From JAHEEL01 sp963700375 (GTDB lineage: Bacteria; Actinomycetota; Acidimicrobiia; Spongiisociales; UBA5794): DNA of 64,000 bases. Below the pieces are notes generated by a model, which worked only from the letters and a program-made list of their open reading frames with translations, was not told the DNA's origin and did not search any database. Each line of letters starts with the position of its first letter. The stretch's first letter is position 1. The stretch covers positions 248,001 to 312,000 of the forward strand of contig CAVOXF010000004.1 in NCBI GenBank assembly GCA_963700375.1, given 5' to 3'. This document shows, in pieces, positions 31,115 through 39,933 of the stretch. The position numbers were made by a program, and so were the translations under genes.

Positions 31115-32326
31115 ATGATCATCGACTTCTCCGACCCGGCATTCCTCCAGGATCCCTATCCCGTGTTGAACACGGTCCGAGAAGAGACACCTGTGTTCCG
31201 TCAGGCCGGCAGCGACGGCTCCGAGCGGTGGTTTCTGACCCGCTACGAGGACGTCTTTCGGGCGCTGCGGGATCGGCGCCTCGGTCGCGTTCCTGAGCCG
31301 ATCATGACGGCCGCCGAGGTCGGGCTTCCTCCACGGCGGGAGGACTGGGCACCGTACTACGGCATCGAGCAGTGGTCGCTGCTGATGCTCGAACCGCCCG
31401 AACATCGGCGACTCAGACAGCTGATCTTCCGGGAGTTCACGCCGACGCGGATTGAGGGGCTGCGACCCGTGATCGCCGGTCATGCGGAGCGACTCCTGGA
31501 AGAGGCCGGCCCGGGCGGCACGTTCGACTTGCTCGCCGACTTCGCCCAGCCGTTCTCCGTCCACGTGATCGCCGAACTGCTCGGCGCACCGATCGAGGAG
31601 TGGCCGCGATACCTCGATTGGTCACACCACATCGTCAAGATGTACGAATTGGACACCACCGAGGACCAGGCCGCGTCGGCTGTGCGCGCCTCTGCCGAGT
31701 TCGACGCCTGGTGTCGGGACCTCATAGACGAACGACGACGGCATCCTGCCGAGGACCTGATCTCTGGCCTGTGTACGGTCGAGACCACCGACGGGCAACT
31801 CAGCGACGACGAGATCGTCTCGACGATCGTCCTGTTGCTCAACGCCGGGCATGAGGCGACCGTCAACTCGCTTGGCAACGGGATGACCTCGCTGCTGAAT
31901 ACCGACGGTGCCTGGGATGCCGTTCAAGGCGGTCGTGTGGCCCCGAGGACCGCCATTGAAGAGATGATTCGTTTCGACCCACCCCTCCAACTCTTCGAGC
32001 GCTGGGTGTTGGCCGACGATGTCTCGTACGGCGGCGTGGCCTTCTCGAAGGGTGACAAGATCGCCGTGCTGTTTGGCAGTGCCAACCGCGACCCGCGGCA
32101 TTTCGCCGAATCCGACGTATTCGATGTCGCGCGCGGCGACGCGAGCCACATCACCTTCGGAGGCGGCATACATACCTGCATCGGCGCGCCGCTGGCCCGT
32201 CTCGAACTGTCGGTGGCACTCGAGGAACTCGCGCGGGTCGTTCCGGATCTCCACCTCGTCGAGCCACCCGTGCGCAAGCCGGCGTTCGTCATCCACGGAT
32301 ACGAGGCCGTCGAGGTATCGGGCTAG
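31115..32326 (+). CDS. Cytochrome P450
   Basis: 403 residues (406 if the GTG at 31106 is used). The I-helix oxygen motif appears as LLNAGHEATVNSLG, the K-helix ExxR as EEMIRFDPP, and the haem-binding loop FGGGIHTCIGAPLARLE with the axial Cys at about residue 355. It is a soluble class I bacterial P450, so it needs ferredoxin and reductase partners, none of which is adjacent. The substrate is unknown. The stop almost touches the convergent methyltransferase gene (three bases from its stop). Confidence 0.92.
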   Translation: MIIDFSDPAFLQDPYPVLNTVREETPVFRQAGSDGSERWFLTRYEDVFRALRDRRLGRVPEPIMTAAEVGLPPRREDWAPYYGIEQWSLLMLEPPEHRRLRQLIFREFTPTRIEGLRPVIAGHAERLLEEAGPGGTFDLLADFAQPFSVHVIAELLGAPIEEWPRYLDWSHHIVKMYELDTTEDQAASAVRASAEFDAWCRDLIDERRRHPAEDLISGLCTVETTDGQLSDDEIVSTIVLLLNAGHEATVNSLGNGMTSLLNTDGAWDAVQGGRVAPRTAIEEMIRFDPPLQLFERWVLADDVSYGGVAFSKGDKIAVLFGSANRDPRHFAESDVFDVARGDASHITFGGGIHTCIGAPLARLELSVALEELARVVPDLHLVEPPVRKPAFVIHGYEAVEVSG

Positions 32327-32946
32327 TCCGGCGCGGTGTGCTGACGAATCCAGGTGTGCATGGCGATCCCGGAGGCCACACCTGCGTTGATCGAACGCGT
32401 CGAGCCGAATTGGGCGATCGAGCACACGACATCGCACGCATCACGGATGGCCTGTGACAAACCTGGCCCCTCCTGACCGAACACCAACACGCACCGCTCC
32501 GGAAGAAGCGTCGTCTCGAGCGGTGTGGAGTCGGGGAGGATGTCGATCCCGACAATTGGCAGATCATCGGTCCGGGCCCACGCCACAAACCCTTCCGTGG
32601 TGGGGTGGTGGCGGACGTGCTGATAGCGATCGGTGACCATGGCACCCCTGCGATTCCAGCGCTTCTTGCCGATGATGTGCACCTCTGCCGCGAGGAACGC
32701 GTTCGCATTGCGCACGACGCTGCCGATGTTGAAATCGTGTTGCCAGTTCTCGACCGCCACGTGGAAGGAGTGACGGCGGGCGTCGAGATCGGCGACGATC
32801 GCATCGCGACTCCAGTAGCGATAGCCGTCGACCACGTTTCGCCGGTCGCCCTCCGCGAGGAGCATGGGATCGAGCCGGGGATCATCGGGCCACGGTTGAG
32901 GGTGTGGACCGACGCCGACCTCCCGTGGAGAGTGCTCTTCGTTCAT
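32323..32946 (-). CDS. SpoU (TrmH) family RNA 2'-O-methyltransferase
   Basis: 207 residues from an ATG; TAGCCT lies seven bases before it. The SPOUT-fold motifs are present: motif 1 NIGSVVRNANAFLAAEVHIIG, motif 2 CVLVFGQEGPGLS and motif 3 IAQFGSTRSINAGVASGIAM, which forms the SAM-binding knot. A 45-residue N-terminal extension precedes the domain. The target could be tRNA or rRNA and cannot be decided here. It is tail-to-tail with the P450 gene. Confidence 0.9.
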   Translation of the reverse strand: MNEEHSPREVGVGPHPQPWPDDPRLDPMLLAEGDRRNVVDGYRYWSRDAIVADLDARRHSFHVAVENWQHDFNIGSVVRNANAFLAAEVHIIGKKRWNRRGAMVTDRYQHVRHHPTTEGFVAWARTDDLPIVGIDILPDSTPLETTLLPERCVLVFGQEGPGLSQAIRDACDVVCSIAQFGSTRSINAGVASGIAMHTWIRQHTAPD

Positions 32947-32953
32947 GGAAGGG

Positions 32954-32959
32954 AGGCTA
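32954..32959 (-). promoter_or_regulatory. -10 element for leaderless SpoU methyltransferase transcript
   Basis: On the minus strand TAGCCT ends seven bases before the ATG at 32946. Confidence 0.45.
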
Positions 32960-33045
32960 CCTGCAGGCGGAAGAGGGACCGAAACCCGTCGCTAACATCC
33001 GCAATCATCCACTGATCCCACCGACTGACTCTGTTGGAGGAGCAC

Positions 33046-33519
33046 ATGAAGAACCGATACGCCCTCGTGGTCGCCCTCGCCGTGGCCGTGAGCCTCATCG
33101 GAGCGGCCTGCTCGTCGTCGAGCGACGACGCCTGTGGTGGTGTCAAGATCGAGAACGCCTGGGTACGCCTGCCACCGGGGCCGAACACGGCGCTCTACAT
33201 GGACATCACGAACACCAGCGACGAGTCGTTCGCTCTCAGCGGCGCCAGTTCCGACTTTGCCACAACCTACGAACTGCACGAGTCGAAGATGAGCGACGGC
33301 CAGATGATCATGGTGAAGGTCCCCGGCCAGGAGATCCCGGTGGCAGCCGGAGCGACGACGAAGCTGGAACCTGGTGGTCTCCACGTGATGGCCATAGACA
33401 TCCAGGAGCCGCTCGCGGTCGGGGACGAGAAGGCGTTCACCCTCACATTCACGAACGAGTGCAGCAAGGAGATCACGGCACCGGTCGAGGCGGCCGAGAT
33501 GCCTGGAAGCGAGGGATAG
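33046..33519 (+). CDS. PCu(A)C copper chaperone lipoprotein
   Basis: 157 residues from an ATG with GGAGGAG upstream. A signal peptide with lipobox LIGAACSS suggests membrane anchoring outside the cell. The copper ligands of the family are present in HESKMSDGQMIM and LEPGGLHVMAI (His-x10-Met, then His-x-Met). These chaperones deliver Cu(I) to the CuA or CuB site of cytochrome oxidase. First gene of a tightly packed five-gene copper operon with the Sco protein three bases downstream. Confidence 0.88.
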   Translation: MKNRYALVVALAVAVSLIGAACSSSSDDACGGVKIENAWVRLPPGPNTALYMDITNTSDESFALSGASSDFATTYELHESKMSDGQMIMVKVPGQEIPVAAGATTKLEPGGLHVMAIDIQEPLAVGDEKAFTLTFTNECSKEITAPVEAAEMPGSEG

Positions 33520-33522
33520 GTT

Positions 33523-34152
33523 TTGATTCTTCGGGCCGCTGTGCTCGCCATCGCTGTCGCGTTTGTCGCCGTGTCGTGCTCGGGATCCTCGATGGATCCG
33601 GAGGATCGCGCCGGCTACAACCGGAGGCCGCCGCCTGATGTGTCAGCAACCGAGTTCGTCGACTATTCCGGAGACTCCGCCGGCCTCCCCTTCGCCCCGG
33701 TCGCCGCGGAGTCGGAACTCCTCCTGATGTATTTCGGCTACCTGTCGTGTCCGGATGTCTGCCCGACCACACTCGCCGAACTATCGAACGCCCTGAATCT
33801 GATGCCGGAGGCGGACGCTGAGCGGATCTCCGTCGGCATGGTGAGTGTGGATCCGGATCGGGATGAGGGATCCGCCATCTCCACGTATCTCGATGTCTTC
33901 GTCGAGAAGAACCACGGCCTACTGGCCCCGGACGAAGCGAGCCTCGCAGCCTCAGCGGAAGCCTTTGGGGTCCTCTACGAGGTCGAAGACCACGAGCCGG
34001 GTGACACCAGCTACGAGGTTGGTCACTCTGCAACGGTGTATGTCGTCGATGATCAGGGACTGATCATCTGGGAGCTCGGTTTCAGTGCTGATCGAGATCC
34101 GCAGCTCACCGCCGACACGCTCGAGAGCATCCTGACCGAACGGTACGGATGA
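33523..34152 (+). CDS. Sco1/SenC family copper/thiol protein
   Basis: 209 residues, read from a TTG; an N-terminal hydrophobic segment ending in AVSCSGSS looks like a lipoprotein signal. The thioredoxin-like fold has the CxxxC copper motif in GYLSCPDVCPTT and the distal His in YEVGHSATVYVVDD, so all three ligands are present. Sco proteins help metallate the CuA centre of cytochrome c oxidase together with PCuAC proteins. The stop overlaps the next start in ATGA. Confidence 0.9.
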   Translation: MILRAAVLAIAVAFVAVSCSGSSMDPEDRAGYNRRPPPDVSATEFVDYSGDSAGLPFAPVAAESELLLMYFGYLSCPDVCPTTLAELSNALNLMPEADAERISVGMVSVDPDRDEGSAISTYLDVFVEKNHGLLAPDEASLAASAEAFGVLYEVEDHEPGDTSYEVGHSATVYVVDDQGLIIWELGFSADRDPQLTADTLESILTERYG

Positions 34153-35432
34153 TCCGCCGGCTGCTCTTCGTCGCCCTGGTGGCGGGGGCGGTTGTCGCGG
34201 GTCCCGGCGCAGCATCGGCGGACTCGGCGTTGGATCAGCTGATCGATGCGTCGCCCGGCGTCGACGCTGTGGTGGTCAGGGCACCCGAGGAGGTCTCGCT
34301 CAGCTTCCACGTTCCGGTGGAGTCGTTGCGGATCCGCCTCTTCAGCGACGGCGATGTGGTCTCAGACGGCCGAGCAGCCGTCGACGGGAGGGTGGCGACG
34401 GTCGCGGTCGACGCCGATGGTGCCGGAAGCTACCTGGTCGACTGGAAAGGCACGGGCGCGGACGGATCCCCGCTTGCCGGCGCATACGTCTTTCTCGTGG
34501 ACCCTCGCGGGACCGGGAGCATTGCTGTTGAGCGGGAGGTCTCCGGTGCGAGCGGCGCTCTGGGCGGGCTGCGAGTGATCGCTGCCGGCGTCGCCGCCCT
34601 CGCGGTGGTCGCGCTGATGGTCGGCGCCTCCGCCTGGGTCAGAAGCGGTGGTACCGACGCCCCACTGCGAACGATCGCGATCGCGGTGCTCGCAACTGCA
34701 TGTGGGTCCATCGCAGCGGGAGTGACCTACGGTGTGCCCTCCGATGGGACACCAGCTGACCTGCTCGATGTGTCTGTGCTGTGGTCCGCCGCGTCCTCGG
34801 CGCCCGGGCGGGCATGGCTGGCCGCGGCCCTCGTGCTGGGCGTGATGCCGTTCCTGCTCGTTCTGGTTGGCGTGGTCCGCGCACGGTGGGTTGGTGCGGC
34901 GGCGCTCGGAGTCGGCCTTGCCTGCCTCTCCTGGATCGCAGCCGGGCTCGGCTGGCTGTTGCGGCTTCCGTGGCCCCTGATGGTGGGTGCGCTCGTTGTC
35001 GCGGTCGTCTTCTGGGTAGCGAGCACGGAGGGTCGTCCGATTGGGCTTGCCATCGCCGTCGTGATCGGGATTGCCGTTGCGATTCCGATCGTCTTGATGA
35101 GCGGCGGAACGGGGACGGCGAGCGCGGTCCAGACCGGCGATCTCCTCCTCGAAGCCTCAGTGGACCCGGCCCGCGCCGGGGTGAACGAACTACACATCTA
35201 CGGCTTTGACGTCTCGGGCCGCGGGGCAACCCTTGAAGAGACGACGGTCGCGGCGTACCACGTCGTGACGGACATCGGTCCGCTCGATCTCCCGGTTCTC
35301 CGCGCAGGACCCAACCACTTCCTTTCCTACCATGCGACCCTGCCCTTCTCCGGTGAGTGGATGCTCCGGATTGGTGCTGAGACATCAGATGGTTCGTCCC
35401 ATGAGGCGACCGTGGAGATGGAATTGCGATGA
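34149..35432 (+). CDS. CopC-domain membrane protein lacking the canonical CopC histidines
   Basis: 427 residues. A signal peptide ending near ASADSA is followed by a CopC-like beta domain (RAPEEVSLSFHVPVESLRIRL to GSPLAGAYVFLVDP). About eight hydrophobic segments reminiscent of CopD come next, and then an extracytoplasmic C-terminal domain (LLLEASVDPARAGVNELHIYG). In classical CopC the mature N-terminal His and the His of DGHP bind Cu(II). Here the mature end starts Asp-Ser and the motif reads DGSP, so the Cu(II) site appears lost. The role may be structural or in uptake for oxidase assembly. Coupled by ATGA overlaps on both sides. Confidence 0.78.
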   Translation: MIRRLLFVALVAGAVVAGPGAASADSALDQLIDASPGVDAVVVRAPEEVSLSFHVPVESLRIRLFSDGDVVSDGRAAVDGRVATVAVDADGAGSYLVDWKGTGADGSPLAGAYVFLVDPRGTGSIAVEREVSGASGALGGLRVIAAGVAALAVVALMVGASAWVRSGGTDAPLRTIAIAVLATACGSIAAGVTYGVPSDGTPADLLDVSVLWSAASSAPGRAWLAAALVLGVMPFLLVLVGVVRARWVGAAALGVGLACLSWIAAGLGWLLRLPWPLMVGALVVAVVFWVASTEGRPIGLAIAVVIGIAVAIPIVLMSGGTGTASAVQTGDLLLEASVDPARAGVNELHIYGFDVSGRGATLEETTVAAYHVVTDIGPLDLPVLRAGPNHFLSYHATLPFSGEWMLRIGAETSDGSSHEATVEMELR

Positions 35433-35809
35433 GGACCGAATCCGCCGAGCGCCCGAACAGTGTGCTGCTGCTCCTGACCGGCGTGCTCGCCGTTCTGAGC
35501 ATCGGTGTCCTCGCGAGCATGTACGTGGTGCCGCGAGTCGCGGCCACCCAGTCCATCGATATTGTCGTTCCGGAGGGGACCCAGGCCCGAATGGATGCAG
35601 GGGAGGAGATCGCTCTGTTTCCTCGCCGGCTTGAAGTGGGCGTAGGAGATCGCATCGTCATCACGAACGACGATGCCGCCTCGCACCAAGTTGGACCATA
35701 CATCGTTGGACCCGGGCAACAGATCGTCCAGACGTTCTCATCCCCAGGGATCATCGAAGGGATCTGCACGCTGCACCCCTCCGGTGAAGTCACGATCGTG
35801 GTGCGCTGA
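35429..35809 (+). CDS. Membrane-anchored cupredoxin-like protein
   Basis: 126 residues with an N-terminal anchor helix (SVLLLLTGVLAVLSIGVLASMYVV) and a cupredoxin-like beta domain outside the membrane. Possible type-I copper ligands are His in ASHQVGPY and Cys and His in GICTLHPSGE. The usual Met ligand is not obvious, so electron transfer is uncertain and copper storage is an alternative. It overlaps the CopC-domain gene by ATGA and the following gene by one base. Confidence 0.75.
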   Translation: MRTESAERPNSVLLLLTGVLAVLSIGVLASMYVVPRVAATQSIDIVVPEGTQARMDAGEEIALFPRRLEVGVGDRIVITNDDAASHQVGPYIVGPGQQIVQTFSSPGIIEGICTLHPSGEVTIVVR

Positions 35810-36846
35810 TGCGGGCGACGTGGCGCTCCCTGCTGGTCGCGGTTGGAGCCGTCGGGATGGTCCTGTCGGCGACGACTCCGGCATTGGCCGACGCCGCGAC
35901 CCCCACAAACTATCGATCTCGGATCGTCCACGTCGAGGGGTCCGGTGTGGCGGATGTGGAGATCGTTGGAGGCGACGCCTTTGTTCGAATGGCCGCCGAA
36001 CCGGGAATGACGGTTGAAGTGCTCGGCTACGAGGGTGAGGAGTACATACGGTTCGGCCCCGACGGTGTCGTGGTTGTGAATCAGCGATCGCCGGCCACCT
36101 ATCTCAACGACGACCGATATGCGAACGTCGAACTGCCGGCGGAGGCCGATGCGGGGGCCGTACCGCGATGGGAGATCGTTTCGACCGACGGAACGTATAG
36201 CTGGCACGACCATCGCACCCACTGGATGAGTCCGACGCCGCCTGCCTCGGTTCTCGAGACCGATGGTCGACAGAAGGTTCATGTCTTCGACTGGACGTTG
36301 CCGCTTCGAGTCGACGGTTCGGTCGGAAGCATCACCGGGACGTTGAACTGGGTTCCGTCAAGTTCCGCTCTGCCGTGGTTCGCGGTCACGGTGATGACCC
36401 TCCTGGCCGTGGCCGCCATCTCGCTGCGCACAGGGGCACGACCTCAGGCCGCCCTGCTCCTGGTCCTCGCTGTCGCTGGTCTTGTGGCCGGCGGCTCCGC
36501 AATGCTGGCCCAACCCCCGGAGGGCCGCGTGTACGGCATCGACGCGATCGGGCCCCCCGTGATCGTCGCCGTCGCCGGGTTCGCCGTGGTGCAGGCGGGC
36601 CGGTCCGAGCGAGTCGCGGGCCAACTCGTACTGATCGGGAGCGTCGGACTATCGGTCTGGGGCATCATGCGCATCGGGGTCCTGACCCATCCGATCCTGC
36701 CGACAGTGCTCCCATACGCAATGGACCGACTGATCACATCGGTCGTTCTCGGCGGTGCAATCGGCCTGGTTGCCGGACTCACCACCTCAATCACGCTCCA
36801 AAACCGGGCCACGAGAATCTCGGACGATGGTCAAGCCGCCTCGTAG
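35809..36846 (+). CDS. Exported/membrane protein of copper cluster, unknown function
   Basis: 345 residues. A signal peptide (LLVAVGAVGMVLSATTPALADA) is followed by a beta-rich extracytoplasmic domain ending in YSWHDHRTHWMSP, a His-rich block that could bind metal, and then about six hydrophobic helices. The architecture recurs beside Sco and CopC genes in actinobacteria as far as I recall, but no function is established. Last gene of the copper operon; it starts one base inside the upstream stop. Confidence 0.7.
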   Translation: MRATWRSLLVAVGAVGMVLSATTPALADAATPTNYRSRIVHVEGSGVADVEIVGGDAFVRMAAEPGMTVEVLGYEGEEYIRFGPDGVVVVNQRSPATYLNDDRYANVELPAEADAGAVPRWEIVSTDGTYSWHDHRTHWMSPTPPASVLETDGRQKVHVFDWTLPLRVDGSVGSITGTLNWVPSSSALPWFAVTVMTLLAVAAISLRTGARPQAALLLVLAVAGLVAGGSAMLAQPPEGRVYGIDAIGPPVIVAVAGFAVVQAGRSERVAGQLVLIGSVGLSVWGIMRIGVLTHPILPTVLPYAMDRLITSVVLGGAIGLVAGLTTSITLQNRATRISDDGQAAS

Positions 36847-36888
36847 GGCCGCCGCTAGCCTCGGATCGGACAAGGGACGGGAGCGCCA

Positions 36889-38220
36889 ATGCGATTCGTG
36901 ATCGTTGGGGGAGGAGCCGACGGCTCCCACCTCGCCGAACGCCTCATAGCCGAAGGGGAGGATGTCGCAATCGTCGAGGCCGACCCTCACCGGGCCAAGC
37001 TTCTGCGCGATCGGCTCGACGCTCACGTGATCCACGGGAACGGCGCGAATCCGAGCGTGCTGCGCCGCGCCGGTGTGGAACGGGCCGACATCCTGTTTGC
37101 CGTGTCCGACAATGACGGCGCCAACGTGCTCGCGTGCCAGTCGGCGAGATCGCTCGGTTGCAGCCGAACGGTTGCCCGGATCGAGAACACCGAACTCCAG
37201 GACGTCGTGCTCGGATTCGGAATCGAGGCCATCATCGATCCCCGCGCCGCCGTAGCCGAGAAGCTTGTCGGACTCGTCGCCCACCCGGGCCTGAGCGACT
37301 ATTTCCGATTCGGGCATGGCGCAGCCGTGGTGCTCGGCGGAAACGTCAGGCCGGACTCGTCCCTGGTCGGGCGATCACTCGCAGAGATGCGCAGTTCCCT
37401 GAACGGATGGGACTGCGTGATCGCTTCGATCGTCCGTGACGACCGCACCCTCATGGGCCGGGGCGGAACGGTGATCGAAGCATTCGACAAGATCCTGCTT
37501 GTGGTAGAAGGCGGTGATGTCGAGCGTGCAAGCCGCCTCATCGGCGCTCACCCAACGAAGATCGACCGTGTGGTCATCGTCGGAGGTGGCCGCGTGGCCG
37601 AACTGAGTGCCGCTGCGATCCGGCAGGCCGGCTATCGGGTGCTCGTGCTCCACAGCTACCCCGACCGCGCCCATGAGATCGCGGCCAGGAATCCGAAGAT
37701 CGATGTTGTGGTCGCTGATGCGACCGATCCCCGGGTCCTGCAGAGTCTCGAGATCGGTGCGGGGGACGCCCTCCTGGGCCTCACGAGGAGTGACGCCATC
37801 AACATGCTGGCATGCCTCATCGCCCACCGGCTCGGCGCGTCCACCACGGTCTCGCGGTTCAACCGTGTGGAGCTGTTCGATCTCATGCCAGCGATCGGGG
37901 TGAATGCCGGCGTGTCGGCAAAGGTAGCGGCCGCCAATGCGGTTCTCCGATTTGTTCGACGAGGGGCAATCGTATCGGCTGCTGACTTCATGACCGGCGG
38001 AATCGAGGCGCTCGAGATCGAGATCGTCCATCCGGCTCCGGCGATCGGTGTCTCGGTAGGGGAGTTGGGGGTTCCCGACGGAGCCGTGATCGGGGCGATC
38101 CTGCGAAAGGGCTCCGCGATCGTACCCCGCGGCGACTCGCGGTTCGAGGACGGTGATCGTGTTGTCGTGCTTGCCACATCCGAGTCTGTCGGTATCGTCG
38201 AACGACTGTTCGGGGCCTAG
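36889..38220 (+). CDS. trkA: Trk potassium uptake regulatory protein TrkA
   Basis: 443 residues consisting of two tandem RCK units, each an NAD-binding N domain followed by a C domain. The first nucleotide motif is VIVGGGADGSHLAERL, with the acidic strand end VAIVEADPHRA. The second is VVIVGGGRVAELSAAAI, without a canonical GxGxxG, so the second site may bind nucleotide poorly. It sits on the cytoplasmic face of TrkH and gates it. The trkH gene follows after three bases. Confidence 0.9.
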   Translation: MRFVIVGGGADGSHLAERLIAEGEDVAIVEADPHRAKLLRDRLDAHVIHGNGANPSVLRRAGVERADILFAVSDNDGANVLACQSARSLGCSRTVARIENTELQDVVLGFGIEAIIDPRAAVAEKLVGLVAHPGLSDYFRFGHGAAVVLGGNVRPDSSLVGRSLAEMRSSLNGWDCVIASIVRDDRTLMGRGGTVIEAFDKILLVVEGGDVERASRLIGAHPTKIDRVVIVGGGRVAELSAAAIRQAGYRVLVLHSYPDRAHEIAARNPKIDVVVADATDPRVLQSLEIGAGDALLGLTRSDAINMLACLIAHRLGASTTVSRFNRVELFDLMPAIGVNAGVSAKVAAANAVLRFVRRGAIVSAADFMTGGIEALEIEIVHPAPAIGVSVGELGVPDGAVIGAILRKGSAIVPRGDSRFEDGDRVVVLATSESVGIVERLFGA

Positions 38221-38223
38221 CCG

Positions 38224-39702
38224 GTGCCGATCACGACCCGCAGTTGGGCCGCGGCGCCGACACCACGACGGATCGCCTACATCGTCGGTATCGTCCTGGT
38301 TGCCGGGGGGCTGGCGATGCTTCCGTCGCTCCTCGTCTCGCTCCCGTACGGAGAGTCGAGTACGGCGTTGCACTTCGGCGCCTCGGCGTTTCTGACCACC
38401 GCCGCAGGAGCCTTGGTGATTGTGGTCGTCGGTCGCCCGGAGCGCCTTCGCCCGAAGGACGCGTTTGCCGGAGTGGCCGTCGCGTGGGTCTCGGTGATTG
38501 CCTTCGGTTCCCTCCCGTTCCTGCTCGATGGTGCTCTCGGATTCACGGATTCCATCTTCGAGAGCACCGCCGGATTCACGACGACCGGAGCGACTGCCTT
38601 TGCGGATCTGTCTGTTGTCTCCCACGGCCTGCTGTTCTGGCGGGCCACGATGCAGTGGCTGGGGGGCATGGGCATCATCGTCCTCTCAATCGCCGTCCTG
38701 CCGCTGGTCGGGGCCGGCGGCCTGCAACTCGCCAGGGCCGAGGCTCCCGGGCCAGAACCGGATCGGCTCACGCCACGATTCCGAGGCACCGCGTTGCGCC
38801 TTTGGGCCTTCTACGCCGTGCTCACGGTGGTCGTCGCTGTCTTCCTCGCCGTCGGCGACATGTCCCTCTTCGAAGCCGTCGCCCACGCCCTCACCACAAC
38901 CTCGACCGGCGGCTTCAGCACCGAATCCGGTTCGATCGGATCGTTCTCTGCATACACGCAGTGGGTCATCATCGTCTTCATGGTGATCGCCGGAGCGTCC
39001 CTTGCCCTGCACATCCGGGCCCTCCGAGATCCACGGGAGTACCTCCGAAAACCGCAGTTCCGCTACTACGTCGTGAGCCTTCTCGTCGGTACCGCAATGC
39101 TGATGATCGGCCTCTACATCGACGGAACCGGCATCCCGGTCCGCGAAGCGATCTTCACAGCAATAGCAACGATCACCGGGACCGGATTCGTCGTGACCAA
39201 CTACGCCGTGTTTCCTGCGGCCGTTCTCAGCGTCGTCTTGATCATGATGTTCGCCGGGGGCATGTCGGGATCCACAACTGGTGCGCTCAAGACCTATCGC
39301 GTCGCAATCGTGCTCAAGTCTGCCGCCAGCGAGGTCCGCCGACTGACGCGGCCACGCGTTGTCTCGATTTCCCGATTCGGCAAGACGGCGCTGCCTCCCG
39401 ATGTGGTATCGACGGTCCACACGTACGTCGTCGTGTACGTGGTGGCGTTCACCCTCGGAACCGTGCTCCTCTTGTATTTCCAGGGCGCCTGGGGGTCGGA
39501 TATCGGCCTCGTCACCGGTGCCTCGGCCGCCGCTTCCGCGATTGGGAACGTGGGGCCAGGCCTTGGCTCCGTCGGGCCAGCAGGCACCTACGCGGCGATT
39601 TCCGCGCCGGCGAAGTGGGTTCTGGCGACGCTCATGGTCCTTGGCCGGCTCGAGATCTACCCGGTGATCCTGCTGTTCACAGCCTCGTTCTGGCGCCGCT
39701 AG
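38224..39702 (+). CDS. trkH: Trk potassium transporter TrkH
   Basis: 492 residues from a GTG. Four pseudo-repeats each end in a selectivity-filter-like turn: FESTAGFTTTGAT, ALTTTSTGGFSTES, AIATITGTGFVVTN and SAIGNVGPGLGS. MQWLGGMGIIVL and MMFAGGMSGSTTGALKTYR are further Trk/Ktr signatures. It forms the K+ channel subunit in the membrane. It is adjacent to and certainly cotranscribed with trkA. Confidence 0.93.
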   Translation: MPITTRSWAAAPTPRRIAYIVGIVLVAGGLAMLPSLLVSLPYGESSTALHFGASAFLTTAAGALVIVVVGRPERLRPKDAFAGVAVAWVSVIAFGSLPFLLDGALGFTDSIFESTAGFTTTGATAFADLSVVSHGLLFWRATMQWLGGMGIIVLSIAVLPLVGAGGLQLARAEAPGPEPDRLTPRFRGTALRLWAFYAVLTVVVAVFLAVGDMSLFEAVAHALTTTSTGGFSTESGSIGSFSAYTQWVIIVFMVIAGASLALHIRALRDPREYLRKPQFRYYVVSLLVGTAMLMIGLYIDGTGIPVREAIFTAIATITGTGFVVTNYAVFPAAVLSVVLIMMFAGGMSGSTTGALKTYRVAIVLKSAASEVRRLTRPRVVSISRFGKTALPPDVVSTVHTYVVVYVVAFTLGTVLLLYFQGAWGSDIGLVTGASAAASAIGNVGPGLGSVGPAGTYAAISAPAKWVLATLMVLGRLEIYPVILLFTASFWRR

Positions 39703-39933
39703 GTCCGATCTCAGTAGAGCCGCGGGTGCGAGGGAACGGACGCTGCGGTGAATGCAATCCGCGTTGCCGTCGACGAGGCGACGGCAACGGTGGTCTTCAC
39801 CGCCTCCTCCGTGGCCGTGCAGATCGATCTGCCGCTGGTCGAACCCCTTTGACGGAACGGGTTGTCGACAGAACTCTTAGGGAGGGGCGCGAGCCGGCCG
39901 ATACATGGTCGGAGATCAAGCGTTGGAGTTCAC

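Noticed and set aside
34639..36282. 547-codon minus-strand open frame opposite the copper operon
   Set aside because: Low-complexity Arg/Ser-rich product without motifs; the plus-strand genes show coupled starts and metal motifs.
39748..39852. 34-codon frame between trkH and the M23 peptidase
   Set aside because: Starts with GTG but has no close ribosome-binding site, motif or promoter signature; kept only as a note in the neighbouring entry.
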